A DNA stretch of 64,000 bases, taken from positions 83,622 through 147,621 of the forward strand of contig NZ_NFZV01000010.1 of assembly GCF_003399765.1 (NCBI RefSeq), given 5' to 3'. A program made the translations under genes and the position numbers. The DNA comes from Alkalilimnicola ehrlichii. Lineage in GTDB: Bacteria > Pseudomonadota > Gammaproteobacteria > Nitrococcales > AK92. Shown here piece by piece: positions 18,492 to 28,111 of the stretch. The notes beneath the pieces were generated by a model, which searched no databases, was not told the DNA's origin, and was given only the letters and a program-made list of their open reading frames with translations. How positions within the stretch are numbered: the first letter of the stretch is position 1; each line of letters opens with the position of its first letter.

Positions 18492-21442
18492 ATGCGAAAC
18501 AAAACGCCCCGAACCGACTTGCTTATCGCGCTATTCATCGGCGGCTTGTTGCTTTTCAACTATCCGGTTCTATCGCTTTTCTCCACCGACGGCAACGTCT
18601 TCGGCTTACCAAGCCTATATGTTTACCTCTTCTCTGCCTGGGGCAGCTTTATCCTCTGCCTGCGCCTGATTCTCGGCCGGCGCGGCGGAAGCGAGACTAG
18701 CATGCTGCCGCAATGGCTACTCATACTCGCGCCTTTTACTTATCTCGGGCTGTTGTTTCTCATCGCATGGTATGCCGATCGGCTCGCTTTACAAGGGCGA
18801 ACCTTGGTGGACAATCCGTATGTCTACACCCTCTCGATCGCGGTTTACTGCACAGCCTGGACGTTCTACGGCAGCGTAGGCCGCGCCGCCGAGGCCGGCG
18901 TCGAGTTTCTCACCATCTACCTCGGCCCGACGCTAATGGCGGGGCTTTGGTGGTTAGTGCTGCGCAAAATTATTCGGATCAGCAAACAGCACCGGATCAC
19001 CTCTATTGCCGATTTTATCGCATCGCGTTACGGCAAAAGCATGGGGCTGGGGGGCTGGCGACGTTTATCGCGGTGCTGGCCGTAACACCCTACATCGCCC
19101 TCCAACTCAAGGGCATTGCGGATAGTTTCGAAGTTTTGCTAGGCCACCCGGAAAGCACCGCCCTCCCCATCGCCGCCGGCTTCTGGGACAACAAAGCCCT
19201 CTACGTGGCCATGTTACTGGCGCTGTTCTCGATTCTGTTCGGCACCCGCCATATCGATACCAGCGAGCGCCTGGAAGGCATGGTGGTCGCGGTGGCATTC
19301 GAGTCCTTGATCAAATTGATTGCCTTTCTGAGCGCGGGCGTATTTATCACCTTCTTTCTTTTCAGCGGGCCGCAAGCGATATTCGCAGGCATTGCCGAAC
19401 AACCGGACCTCGCCCCTCTGCTGCAAATGCAAACAGGCGCTTACGGCAGCTGGTTTGTGTTAATCCTGGTCTCGATGGCGGCCATCGTCCTACTTCCTAG
19501 GCAATTTCAAGTTACTGTGGTGGAGAATGTAGACGAAGAGCACCTCCGAACCGCCGCTTGGCTCTTCCCGCTTTATCTTTTATTGATCAACCTGTTTGTG
19601 CTTCCTATCGCCTTTGCCGGCCTGCTCTACTTCAATCCCGGCGACGTTAATCCCGATAATTTCGTCTTGGCTTTACCGCTGGCGGAAGGCCGAGAGCTAC
19701 TCGCTTTATTCGTCTACATCGGCGGTTTCTCGGCGGCTACCGGCATGGTGATTGTGGCCACCATCGCCTTGGCCATCATGGTATCGAACGATCTCCTGAT
19801 GCCTATCCTACTGCGCATCCGCCACCTGCGTTGGATCGAACGCATCGGGCTACAACGCCTTATCGTTAACTTCCGCCGGATAATCATTCTGGCGCTGATG
19901 TTGTTAGGCTACACCTACTATCGATGGATTGCCGAAGGGCAAGCGCTAGTGAGTATCGGCCTGGTTTCCTTTGTCGGCGTCGCCCAGTTCGCGCCCGCAA
20001 TATTGGCCGGCATGTACTGGAAAGGTGCCTCACGATTGGGTGCTCTGGCAGGTTTAGCCTGCGGCTTCGGCGTTTGGATATACACCCTTTTATTACCTTC
20101 CCTAGCAACCGGTGCCGCCGCCGTGTCGGAAACCTTCGTCACCACCGGTCCTTTCGGCATCGAGAGTCTGCGCCCTTACGGGCTCTTTGGGCTTGAGGGG
20201 CTAGACCCGATCAGTCATGCCGTGTTCTGGAGTTTATTGATTAACAGCGGAATGCTGGTACTGATTTCGCTGTTCGCTCGGCAAAGCGAAATCGAAAGAA
20301 TTCAAGCGACGCTTTTCGTGGACGTTTTCCAGCGCCGCGGCAGCGATGCCGGTTTCTGGCAGGGAATTGCGACGGTCGGCGCACTGGAGGCGCTTTTAGC
20401 ACGCTTTATCGGCAGTCAGCGGGCTGCGGACGCACTGGCTTACTACCACCGCCGCCGAGGCCGCACACCGGCACCGGAAACGCGCGCCGAGCCGGCATTA
20501 GTCAATTATGTCGAACGCTTATTATCGGGTTCGATAGGGGCGGCTTCCGCCCGGGTAATGGTCTCATCGATCGTCGAGGGGGAAGCGCTGACGTTTGAAG
20601 GCGTGATGGAAATACTCGATGCCACCTCGCAGGCTATCGAGTACAGCCGACGTTTGGAGCAGAAATCCCACGAACTGGAACGTACCAGTCAAGAGTTGCG
20701 AGCCGCTAACGAACGGCTTAAAGAGCTGGACCGGCTAAAGGATGAATTCGTCTCGACGGTCAGTCACGAATTACGGACGCCACTAACGTCGATTCGCGCG
20801 TTCGCGGAGATCCTCTTAACCAATGCTGCGCTCGATTCGGCAAAACAGCAACAGTTCTTGGAAATCATGGTTGCGGAAAGCGAGCGTTTAACGCGACTCA
20901 TCAACAAAGTTCTGGATTTTTCGAAAATTGAGCGTCATTGGGATGAATGGTCTCTGGAGACATTAGACCTCAGAGCGATTATCGAGGATGCTAGCCGCTC
21001 AACCTCGCAACTCTTCACGGAACGTAAGGTTAACCTGATACCCCACTTGCCGGCCTCTGCCTGTCCGATCAAAGGCGACCGCGATCGTTTGATTCAACTC
21101 ACCATCAATTTACTTGCCAATGCGGTCAAGTTCAGCGAATCCGGCACCGCCGTCACCATCGACCTACAGCACCGCGGTACCTGGTACGAGCTAAGCGTCA
21201 GCGATCAGGGTCCGGGCATACCGCAGCAAGAACAAGCGCGAATATTCGAGCAGTTCCACCAAGTAAGCGACCAGCAGGCGGGCAAACCCAAAGGTACGGG
21301 GCTTGGCTTGCCGATTAGCAAGCGGATCGTCGAACTGCATTGGGGCAGTATCCGAGTCGAAAGCGTTCTCGGAGAAGGTGCAACATTTATCGTGCGGCTA
21401 CCCGAAGCGGGCGGCGAGCACTGCGAACTACGGAAACGCTAG
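18492..21442 (+). CDS. SSS-transporter-domain hybrid sensor histidine kinase (CrbS-like; one frameshift)
   Basis: A sensor kinase of about 983 residues whose N-terminal 600 residues form a sodium/solute-symporter-like membrane domain and whose C-terminus is a HisKA/HATPase kinase. Kinase motifs are intact: VSTVSHELRTPLTSIR (H-box), INLLANAVKF (N), DQGPGIP (G1), FEQFH (F) and GTGLGLPISKR (G2). The frame breaks in the G run at about 19049-19054: SRYGKSMGLGG continues in the other frame as LATFIAVLAVTPYIALQLKG, so one G is missing and the gene should be read as whole. This architecture is that of CrbS, which controls acetate utilisation with CrbR. It follows the exonuclease gene by 12 bases and completes the two-component set for the adjacent symporter. 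Confidence 0.88.
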
Positions 21443-21916
21443 TAGGCGAGTGCCTTTCGCTTTGCCGGTTCGGCGAGCCGGAAAAACGCTCCAAACCCGA
21501 AATAAACGGCAGTAAAGCAAAATGCTTCTACTAGCGTCCGAGCAACTGCCCCAAGGGGCGGGTAACACTAGCTAGCAAGATAAAAAGTGAATCCCGCGCG
21601 AGGTCATATCCTTTGACCTCTACGCAGGCTCAGATGCAGCCGCACCCTACTTATCCGAGAGTCGTGAAGATTGCCGAACCGCCGGAAACGTCCCTGTTTC
21701 CCTATTACGTCTACTGTAACGGCGGCCGGCATACCTCACGCAGCTCTCGCTACGCCACCCTGTCCCTGGGTCGCTTGCCTCCCTGCGAGGCCCGTTAACC
21801 TTAACGTGACGTGGCTGTAGCGGGTGTAGGGATATGACGACATCTTTTGTCAGTCTAAGCTGTTTTCACGCGTTCCTGCGCGCAAGCAGTGCTTTGTGTT
21901 ACTTATCGAAACAGCT
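21443..21916. other. 474-bp intergenic region between convergent genes
   Basis: I see no convincing gene. A 61-codon frame at 21613-21798 has no known motif and no ribosome site. A short imperfect stem (CCGGTTCG/CGAGCCGG) followed by AAAAA, near 21464-21485, may end the kinase transcript. Confidence 0.4.
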
Positions 21917-22615
21917 TTATTGCAACAACTGTCGCCGCTCGGCGGCGGGCAGTTTCTCCGCGGCATAGCGCAACGCGCTCCGCACCATCGTCGTTCGTCG
22001 GCCGAGCAAGAAAGCATAAATCTCGCGAGGATATTGCTTGCTCGCCTCTTTGAGCATCCAGGCATAGGCTTTTTGTACTAAATGATCCTCGTCCTCAAGC
22101 AAGCCATCGGCGATATCGCACGCTGCCTGCAAGAATTCGCCACGCCTGAGGCCATAAATTAAGCTAACCGCTGCGGCACGCCGTAGCCAACGATTTCTAT
22201 CCTGCACCCAAGGCGAGAGCTTATGCACCGAAGCTGGAAAGGTCAGTAGCAAGAAACCGAGGGAATGGGTACACAAGTCGTCGCAATCGCTCCAGTCGTC
22301 GACGTACTCGCTTAGCCACGATTCGAAGACCTTAAAATCCGATTCTTGGAAACTGCGCCGGCAGCGAAAGCTCCAATCAAACGCAATTAACTTGCACTCA
22401 TAGACATGAGAGCCCAGCAACGCTTCGCAATGGCCCCGAACTTCAGCAAACGGTTCGCCTCGCAGCGCCCGAAAATGCTCGGCAGCGATCTTTCGCACCT
22501 TCGGCGTCCGCACCCCGAGAAAGTTATCGACGTTCATTTGGAAATGATCGCGGATACGAGCCCGATACTCGGGATCGCGGTGGGCTTCCAGATCGTCCAA
22601 GATTGCCTTCAACAC
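21917..22615 (-). CDS. AlkD-like DNA alkylation repair protein (HEAT-like)
   Basis: A protein of about 233 residues made of HEAT-like helical repeats, of the DNA alkylation repair (AlkD/COG4912) family, which removes positively charged alkylated bases. Visible blocks are FLGVRTPKVRKIA, SHVYECKLIAFDW, SWLSEYVDDWSDCDDLC and NRWLRRAAAVSLI. The Asp in DDWSDCDD and the Arg in WLRRA stand where AlkD has its catalytic Asp and DNA-contacting Arg. The frame is open further upstream, but the likely start is GTG 22615 or TTG 22612, which overlap the stop of the upstream methyltransferase and follow GGAGGGG. It is the last gene of a three-gene operon. Confidence 0.83.
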   Translation of the reverse strand: MLKAILDDLEAHRDPEYRARIRDHFQMNVDNFLGVRTPKVRKIAAEHFRALRGEPFAEVRGHCEALLGSHVYECKLIAFDWSFRCRRSFQESDFKVFESWLSEYVDDWSDCDDLCTHSLGFLLLTFPASVHKLSPWVQDRNRWLRRAAAVSLIYGLRRGEFLQAACDIADGLLEDEDHLVQKAYAWMLKEASKQYPREIYAFLLGRRTTMVRSALRYAAEKLPAAERRQLLQ

Positions 22616-23217
22616 AAGCCCCCTCCTCTGCGAAGCACGAGATCGAAGCGATGCCAATGCTTCGGCCCCTGAAAGCTTTTGCCGTCGAACTCCCGCTCTT
22701 GACACAGGACGATCTCAAACGGCGAGACCATCGACTCCACTTCGCTACCGCTATGGAAACTCATCGACGGGTGCCCTGCCCAATCGTCCCTATCTCCAAA
22801 CAGGTGACCAGCGAAAATGCCTCCTGGCTCCAAAGCCGAACTCACACACGCCCAGAACTGCTCGAAGCGCTCCGGCGAACAGAACGGCAGGCTCAACCCC
22901 GCGTGAATCAATGCCGCCGTGGGCAATACCGAAAGCGACTCGAAGCGTTGGCAGCGTGCATCGAGCCTGTCTCCGTACTCTGGCCTATCGGTCAGGCCCG
23001 CAATGGCTTGCTCCTCCGCGTCTATGGCGAGAACACGCCAACCGCCGTCTAGAAGGTAATCCACTTCCTTGCCTGCGCCACAGCCGAGATCGATAGCAAG
23101 GGACTTGTCGCCGGGTCGGCCGTAGCACTGCAAGGCTTGCTTTAATAAGGGCGAAACAGGCCGCCCCTGCTGCGCTCGGTAATAGGCCTCCCATCCGCTT
23201 TGCTTGCCTGCCGTCAT
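22609..23217 (-). CDS. SAM-dependent methyltransferase, class I
   Basis: A 202-residue class I methyltransferase with the SAM-binding motif I AIDLGCGAGKEVDYLL, motif II VLAIDAEEQAI and a motif IV-like region (LIHAGLSLPF). The substrate is unknown; the small-molecule type (tellurite resistance/thiopurine-like) is plausible. The ATG at 23217 overlaps the thioesterase stop as ATGA, and its own stop overlaps the start of the AlkD-like gene, so the three genes are translationally coupled. Confidence 0.85.
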   Translation of the reverse strand: MTAGKQSGWEAYYRAQQGRPVSPLLKQALQCYGRPGDKSLAIDLGCGAGKEVDYLLDGGWRVLAIDAEEQAIAGLTDRPEYGDRLDARCQRFESLSVLPTAALIHAGLSLPFCSPERFEQFWACVSSALEPGGIFAGHLFGDRDDWAGHPSMSFHSGSEVESMVSPFEIVLCQEREFDGKSFQGPKHWHRFDLVLRRGGGLC

Positions 23218-23633
23218 AACCGTTTGATAACCGCCGTTGCTGTTGCGATAGCGATCATACGCCCATCTTGCCTTAGCTCGCCGGACAAAAAACAAATCTC
23301 GCCGCCGCGCTGCCGAACCCGTCCCGTCGCCTGTAACTTTCCCGGGCGGGCCGGCGCCAGAAATTGAACATTTAGATTTAAGGTCGGCGCAAACTCCCCG
23401 GCGCCGAGTTGAGCGGCCAACGCCGGCCCCATCGTGTCGTCGAGCATGGCGGCGAGAAAGCCGCCTTGGATATTGCCCGCCGGGTTGGTGAACGCTTCCT
23501 TAGCGAAAAATTCCGCCTCTAACACGCCGCTGTCGACGTCGACATTCAGAATGTTAAGCCCCAACGTATCGGCGGCTTTCGGGGGCGGAATTTTTCCGTC
23601 TTGCATCTGCCAGAAAAAAGCATTCTTATCCAT
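23214..23633 (-). CDS. PaaI-type hotdog-fold thioesterase
   Basis: A 139-residue hotdog thioesterase of the PaaI family. The family helix appears as NPAGNIQGGFLAAMLDDTMGPA, with N and the late D as likely catalytic positions, followed by the central strand TLNLNVQFLAPARPG. It hydrolyses acyl-CoA thioesters; the substrate is unknown. The start ATG follows AGGAGC. It is the first gene of the minus-strand operon with the methyltransferase and AlkD-like genes. Confidence 0.85.
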   Translation of the reverse strand: MDKNAFFWQMQDGKIPPPKAADTLGLNILNVDVDSGVLEAEFFAKEAFTNPAGNIQGGFLAAMLDDTMGPALAAQLGAGEFAPTLNLNVQFLAPARPGKLQATGRVRQRGGEICFLSGELRQDGRMIAIATATAVIKRL

Positions 23634-23948
23634 AGCCGCTCCTGGTTAAGGTAATTCTTTTTGTACTTTTGACGGTACACGCTTGCTCGGAACGCTAAGT
23701 GCCCCCTCTCGCGAGGTAGGCCGACACCGCTACCGACATTGCCGAATCAGGCCAATAGGCCTTGTCGAAGGTAAAACTCGATCAACTCGCGACGCACGGA
23801 AATGACGACGAGGTGCGGTTTCCACCCACTAGATACGATTCGTGTGCCCGCCCAACCGGCCGGAGACGATGAGTTAAATGCACCTGTTCAGAAAGCGTTC
23901 TGGCATCAGATTGTCTGTTTTTTCTTATGGTTAGCACATTCATAACGG
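23634..23948. other. Intergenic region upstream of the thioesterase operon
   Basis: About 315 bases with no coding frame that I can support. It must hold the promoter of the thioesterase operon. A strong hairpin beyond it belongs to the next minus-strand gene. Confidence 0.4.
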
Positions 23949-23991
23949 TGCCGCCATAGCAGATCGCAGCCGCCGGTCTGCTATGGCGGCA
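23949..23991 (-). terminator. Hairpin after the outer-membrane barrel gene
   Basis: Arms 23949-23962 (TGCCGCCATAGCAG) and 23978-23991 pair perfectly across a 15-base loop, ten bases past the stop of the barrel gene at 24002. No clear T run follows on the minus strand. Confidence 0.6.
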
Positions 23992-24001
23992 CGTCGTTGC
24001 C

Positions 24002-24553
24002 CTAGAAACGAATTTGCAGATTAGCCGAAGCCATGTCTAAGTCGGTATCGGCCAAATCGAAACGTTCGTACTCGATCCGTAGATCCAACTGCTCGGATAA
24101 CGCAAACCGCGCGCCCACACCGTAGAAATTATCTTCGCCACTGTCGCTACGGCTAATGGGGCCCGCGCTGACATCCGCATCCCAGTGTAAACGGCCGAAT
24201 TTGCCGTAGGGAGCGAAATTCTCGGTAATGGGTAACGCCAGGATACCGGCAACCGTCCAACCGTCGGCATTCAGGCTAGTGACGTCGCCTTCCGCTTCGC
24301 CAAAGTTCACGTATCCCAACTCTAAACCAAGGATACGAGAAATTTCGATTCCCCCAAACACCTTTACCGATAATCGGTCGTCTTTAAGACGTTCATCCTC
24401 ATCCAGAAAATCCCCATCATTCAAACGATAATAACCAATACCGCCACCGACAAAAGCTTCCAACCCAGAGGGTCTTTCTTGGGAGAAAACAGACTGAGGA
24501 AATCCGACCATTCCAAAAACAGCGATTGGGGCAATCAAAGCCATCTTCTTCAT
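24002..24553 (-). CDS. Outer-membrane beta-barrel protein (OmpA/OprF N-domain type)
   Basis: A 183-residue exported protein. The first 24 residues form a signal peptide (KKMALIAPIAVFGMVG...VFSQ). The rest shows alternating strands typical of an eight-stranded barrel (AFVGGGIGYYRLND, VKVFGGIEISRILGLELGYVNFGEA, NFYGVGARFALSEQLDLRIEYERF) and ends in a terminal aromatic, NLQIRF, the usual signal for barrel insertion. There is no peptidoglycan-binding OmpA domain, so it is a barrel-only member. The role is unknown, structural or adhesive at the outer membrane. The start has AAGGAGAGG before it. The gene is monocistronic. Confidence 0.85.
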   Translation of the reverse strand: MKKMALIAPIAVFGMVGFPQSVFSQERPSGLEAFVGGGIGYYRLNDGDFLDEDERLKDDRLSVKVFGGIEISRILGLELGYVNFGEAEGDVTSLNADGWTVAGILALPITENFAPYGKFGRLHWDADVSAGPISRSDSGEDNFYGVGARFALSEQLDLRIEYERFDLADTDLDMASANLQIRF

Positions 24554-25053
24554 GTTGCCTCTCCTTCAAAAGCGCAAACAACATCCCTTTACGCGACAAG
24601 CAAATTCAATTTGTCAGGGCGAAATCAATTCTGCGATGCATTATTTAACTTTGCAACCTGTCACCAAAAAGCGACACGCAGCCAATAAATCACCTAAAAA
24701 GACAAGATATAGAGCACCACTCTTAAACTATAAGGTTGCCGAAAGCATTATCAAACAAGGCACTAATCCGAGGAACTCATTCAAGAACAAGCTGTCTAAA
24801 CCTTGCCTTTAACGGGCAAGAGCCTCGATTAATTCCTGAAAAACGATTGCGCCCCTGCACCAAACAGGCCCGGCGCCATTGACGCAGACTCAAACGAAAC
24901 AAGGGGCTGTTAGCGAGGAAGGCGGAGGCAGGTAAACGGCCGCCTCTGACGGAGGGTTCGCGAATGAACAGGCGTTTCCGAGCGCCGCCTACTCCTTTGT
25001 TGCTCTTAACACCCAAGCGGCAAGGAGTCAGCAGCCCTCAGCGCCACATTTTC
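24554..25053. other. 500-bp intergenic region with a possible conserved element
   Basis: No gene that I can support. Bases 24600-24790 are AT-rich and probably hold the barrel-gene promoter. Bases 24800-25020 are GC-rich with a long open minus-strand frame (24777-25016) of Arg-rich composition and no ribosome site. The abrupt change of composition may mark a dispersed non-coding element or a gene remnant. Confidence 0.35.
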
Positions 25054-26421
25054 TTAGTTATCGGCCCATGCCTGTTGCGCCCCCACCTTCTCGGTGAACG
25101 CTTCCGCACGTTTATTGGCCGGGCGGCCTTTTAAACCATGCCAATAATCTACGAACTCTGGGCGTTTCTCCAGCGTTCCGCACTGCAAGCCCCACCCTAT
25201 CTGCGACCCAAGATAAATATCGGCAGCGGTAAACTTATCGCCGGCGATATAACGCCGCCCTTTAACGGCCTGAGCCAAGGTATTCACGGTCGCTTCGTAA
25301 GAGCCATGGCCCAACTCCATCTGTTGTTTCGGTGTCGGATGAAAACCTAATTGGTTAAGGGCTAAGGCGTTATCCAAGGGGCCGGCACCAAAAAATAACC
25401 AGCGGTAGTATTCCCCTCTAGCAGCAGGCTCGGGAGCGAGGCCGGCCTCTGGAAAGGTATCGGCCAGATAAGCGCAGATCGCGGCCGCTTCGGTAACGAT
25501 TACGTCGCCATGTTTGATAGCGGGCACCTTTCCCATCGGATTGATGGCCAAGTAATCGGCCGTTTTCATACCGGCACCGTAGTCCAGAATCTCCATCCGG
25601 TAGGGCACCTGCAATTCTTCCAACATCCAGTGGACGATAGCGGCGCGCGACCACGGATTGGTATAGAAGACGATTTCCTGGTCCACTAGCTTCTCCTTCC
25701 ATTTAGTGGCTAAGGGAAAAGTGTAAGGGCGAGTACTGTCAGGTCCTGGCTGTAGGCTTAGCCGCCACTGCCGCAACAGACGCCGCCGCCCGCCCGGATA
25801 ACGCCGCTCGGCGGCTTTGACGCTTACCATCCGGTCTATCCGGAACTGGCGAAAATCCTGCCGCAGTTCGCACCAGCCCAATACGATCCGGCTCGACTCG
25901 AAATAACCGAGAGCAATTGGCCAAATAGCGCGTTTCGAGTAGAGCCCTTGCCGGTCGCGGTATTCGACCTCTAGTATGCGGGCTTCGCGAATGGCCTGGC
26001 GTAACAGCGCAAGATCTACCGGGGGCGGATTTTCCCAGTGAGGGCCGACGATCAGCGACGAGTCTTCCAACTCTTGGCGCAAATTATGCGGCAGTACTGC
26101 CGCAATCTTCGTCATTGCGTCTTTCGCTGCAACGGCCAAGCCGTCGTCGCCCCGTTTCGCCACCCATTTCAGCCCTAACGCCAAGGCTTCGATTTCTTCG
26201 TCGGAGAACATAAGCGGCGGCAATGTGAAATTAGGCTTTAAGACATAGCCTAATCCCGGCTCGCCTTCGACTTCCGCGCCGATACTCTGTAGCGCCGCAA
26301 TATCGCGATACAGAGTACGTAAGGAAATTCCGAGTTCCTCGGCGAGCACGGCCCCGCTCACCGGCCGTCGATGGCGGCGTAATACGTGTAGCAAATCGAA
26401 TAGTCGCGTGGTTCTAGACAT
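25054..26421 (-). CDS. WYL-domain transcriptional regulator continuous with a glutathione S-transferase
   Basis: One open frame of 455 residues joins two proteins that are normally separate. Residues 1-230 form a YafY-type regulator: an HTH (LFDLLHVLRRHRRPVSGAVLA, ISLRTLYRDIAALQSIGAEV) and a WYL-like domain (ILEVEYRDRQ, PIALGYFESSRIVLGW, FRIDRM), ending in GGRRRLLRQWR, where such regulators usually stop. Residues about 247-455 form a glutathione S-transferase: EIVFYTNPWSRA, GKVPAIKHGDVIVTEAAAIC, FTAADIYLG. Between them is a low-conservation linker containing a good ribosome site and GTG start for the GST alone (25684-25698). Either this is a real fusion or the regulator's stop codon has been lost by an error like those in neighbouring genes. 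It follows tag by 18 bases. Confidence 0.8.
   Translation of the reverse strand: MSRTTRLFDLLHVLRRHRRPVSGAVLAEELGISLRTLYRDIAALQSIGAEVEGEPGLGYVLKPNFTLPPLMFSDEEIEALALGLKWVAKRGDDGLAVAAKDAMTKIAAVLPHNLRQELEDSSLIVGPHWENPPPVDLALLRQAIREARILEVEYRDRQGLYSKRAIWPIALGYFESSRIVLGWCELRQDFRQFRIDRMVSVKAAERRYPGGRRRLLRQWRLSLQPGPDSTRPYTFPLATKWKEKLVDQEIVFYTNPWSRAAIVHWMLEELQVPYRMEILDYGAGMKTADYLAINPMGKVPAIKHGDVIVTEAAAICAYLADTFPEAGLAPEPAARGEYYRWLFFGAGPLDNALALNQLGFHPTPKQQMELGHGSYEATVNTLAQAVKGRRYIAGDKFTAADIYLGSQIGWGLQCGTLEKRPEFVDYWHGLKGRPANKRAEAFTEKVGAQQAWADN
25684..25698 (-). promoter_or_regulatory. Internal ribosome site and GTG start for a separate GST
   Basis: On the minus strand AAGGAG (25693-25698) is followed after six bases by GTG at 25686-25684, opening the frame M/V-DQEIVFYTNPWSR exactly where the GST fold begins. 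A GST translated from here would be 210 residues, the normal length. This favours two genes over one fusion. Confidence 0.6.
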
Positions 26422-26439
26422 GGTCGGTAACCGCCCGGC

Positions 26440-26976
26440 TCAGGAAGACATCCAGCGCGGCTGAGCTTGGCAAATACGCTCATACACCGGACAGTCCTCT
26501 CGATGTGCCCCAGGCAGGTACCCGGTACTCATCAGAAATTCACCGACGATTTCCCCCCCTGTGAAGCGAAAAGATTTACGGAACAGGCGAACCCAGTCTT
26601 CTTTGGGTAACGGATGGTGATAATCCAACCATGCGGCGAAGGAACCGAAGCGCTCGCACAAGCCGAGGATAACCTGCGCATTATAAATCGCGGCATCGAC
26701 CTTGAGACGGTTACGAATAATGCCGGCATCGTTCAGAAGCCGCGATCGCTCCTTCTCCCCATAGCCGGCGACTGTCGATAAATCAAAACCGTCGTACGCT
26801 CGGTAAAAACCTTCCCGCTTCTTCAGAATCGTCAACCAAGACAAACCGGCCTGATTAATCTCCAGCACCAGGCGCTCGAAGAGTGCATTATCCTCATAGA
26901 GGGGAAAACCATACTCTTGGTCGTGATAAGGGCCGTGATAGGGGTGGCCGGGCGCATAGTCGCAATAACTCGCCAT
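26440..26976 (-). CDS. tag: DNA-3-methyladenine glycosylase I
   Basis: A 178-residue Tag enzyme, which cuts 3-methyladenine out of alkylated DNA in base excision repair. The zinc-binding set is present: Cys5, an N-terminal His (about residue 17) and, near the end, His and Cys in GAHREDCPVY. The active-site region reads YHDQEYGFPLYEDNALFERLVLE and QAGLSWLTILKKREGFY. It lies in the middle of a minus-strand operon (HIT, MenI-like thioesterase, DUF924, tag, WYL/GST). A second alkylation-repair gene, the AlkD-like one, lies 4 kb away. Confidence 0.92.
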   Translation of the reverse strand: MASYCDYAPGHPYHGPYHDQEYGFPLYEDNALFERLVLEINQAGLSWLTILKKREGFYRAYDGFDLSTVAGYGEKERSRLLNDAGIIRNRLKVDAAIYNAQVILGLCERFGSFAAWLDYHHPLPKEDWVRLFRKSFRFTGGEIVGEFLMSTGYLPGAHREDCPVYERICQAQPRWMSS

Positions 26977-27045
26977 AACAATAGCCTAGATGATGTTATA
27001 AAGTGCGCCGGCCCGATTGTATCGGGAAGGCCGGCGGCATCGCTT

Positions 27046-27654
27046 TTATTGTCCGTAACGAGGTGCCCCGGCATCCAAATAGCGCGCTTCTTCGGCAGTA
27101 CTCGTCCGGCCAAGCGCGACATTCCGGTGCGGAAACCGGCCAAAACGCTGCACGATGTCGCGATGCTCTTCGGCATACTCCAACATGCCGTGCGTAAAGG
27201 CATACCAAGGTTGTGGCGCTTCCTCGTGCAAACGCCGAAACTCACGCACGGAACGCTCCTGCAAACCGACATCCTCGGCGTGCTGCAAAGGCATCAGGAA
27301 AAACCCCCGTTCCGACGGCGTATAGCCGCGCTCAACCCTCATCTCCAAGCCTTCGATCGTTAACGCCGCTGCCTGCTCGTCCTGACCAAAGGCGGCAGCC
27401 GTTCCCCGGCCTAGATTCCGGCTAAGCTGATCGAGCAACAAAATCAACGCCAGGCGCCCTGCCGGCTGCTCCGCCCAATCCAGCAAGCGCCCTGCCCGAG
27501 CGTCTTCCCATAGCGCGGCGTAGCGTGCTGTTAACCGCGCATCGAACTCAGCCGATGCCCCAAACCATTCGGCGCTACGCTTTTCTGCCGCCTGCGGATC
27601 GTCGCGCGCCGTAGCGAACCAAAAGTCGAGTAAAGCTTGGTATTCGTGCTTCAT
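27046..27654 (-). CDS. DUF924 family protein
   Basis: A 202-residue DUF924 protein. The family marks are the N-terminal LLDFWFATARDDP, AEWFGASAEFDARL, the central block GRLALILLLDQLSRNLGRGTAA with FGQDEQA, and RGFFLMPLQHAEDVGLQ. The all-helical fold resembles tetratricopeptide proteins; the biochemical role is unknown. It lies 13 bases after the thioesterase in the same operon. The C-terminus carries RFGRFPHRNVALGR, typical for the family, so the gene is complete. Confidence 0.9.
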   Translation of the reverse strand: MKHEYQALLDFWFATARDDPQAAEKRSAEWFGASAEFDARLTARYAALWEDARAGRLLDWAEQPAGRLALILLLDQLSRNLGRGTAAAFGQDEQAAALTIEGLEMRVERGYTPSERGFFLMPLQHAEDVGLQERSVREFRRLHEEAPQPWYAFTHGMLEYAEEHRDIVQRFGRFPHRNVALGRTSTAEEARYLDAGAPRYGQ

Positions 27655-27667
27655 GCACAGGCATCCT

Positions 27668-28090
27668 CTATCGGTTCAATACCGCCATCGTAAGCCGCGA
27701 CACACACACCAAGCGATCGTTGTCGTCGGTGATTCTTATATCCCAGAGCTGGGTTGTGCCGCCTAAGTGAGCCGGTCGCGCCACCCCGTAAACGTAACCT
27801 GACTTCGCGGAACGAACATGGTTGGCATTAACCTCCAAGCCAACGCACATCTTGCTCTCGCGGTCTACGCAGTAATTGGCTGCAACGCTCCCCAGCGTTT
27901 CCGCCAGAACCACCGAAGCCCCGCCATGAAGGATTCCTGCGGGTTGTACCGTGCGCTCGTCCACCGGCATGCGTGCGCGCATAAAGTCATCGCCGATCTC
28001 GAGAAACTCGATCCCCAGATGCGCCACTAGCGATGCTTGCGAATGGGCATGAATATCCTCAACGGTCGGCGGGTACGTCCAAATCGACAT
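27668..28090 (-). CDS. Hotdog-fold thioesterase, MenI/YdiI-like
   Basis: A 140-residue hotdog thioesterase closely resembling E. coli MenI (YdiI), which hydrolyses 1,4-dihydroxy-2-naphthoyl-CoA in menaquinone synthesis, and its paralogue EntH. Shared blocks are RMPVDERTVQPAGILHGGAS with the catalytic Glu in VVLAETLGSVA, GLEVNANHVRSAK and WDIRITDDNDRLVC. Menaquinone genes are not seen here, so a general housekeeping thioesterase is as likely. It is the second gene of the operon, 21 bases after the HIT gene. Confidence 0.88.
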   Translation of the reverse strand: MSIWTYPPTVEDIHAHSQASLVAHLGIEFLEIGDDFMRARMPVDERTVQPAGILHGGASVVLAETLGSVAANYCVDRESKMCVGLEVNANHVRSAKSGYVYGVARPAHLGGTTQLWDIRITDDNDRLVCVSRLTMAVLNR

Positions 28091-28111
28091 AAGGTACTTC
28101 CTATCTACTAT

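Noticed and set aside
21613..21798. Small 61-residue gene in the gap after the sensor kinase
   Set aside because: There is no ribosome site, known motif or hydrophobic pattern, and it lies between convergent transcripts.
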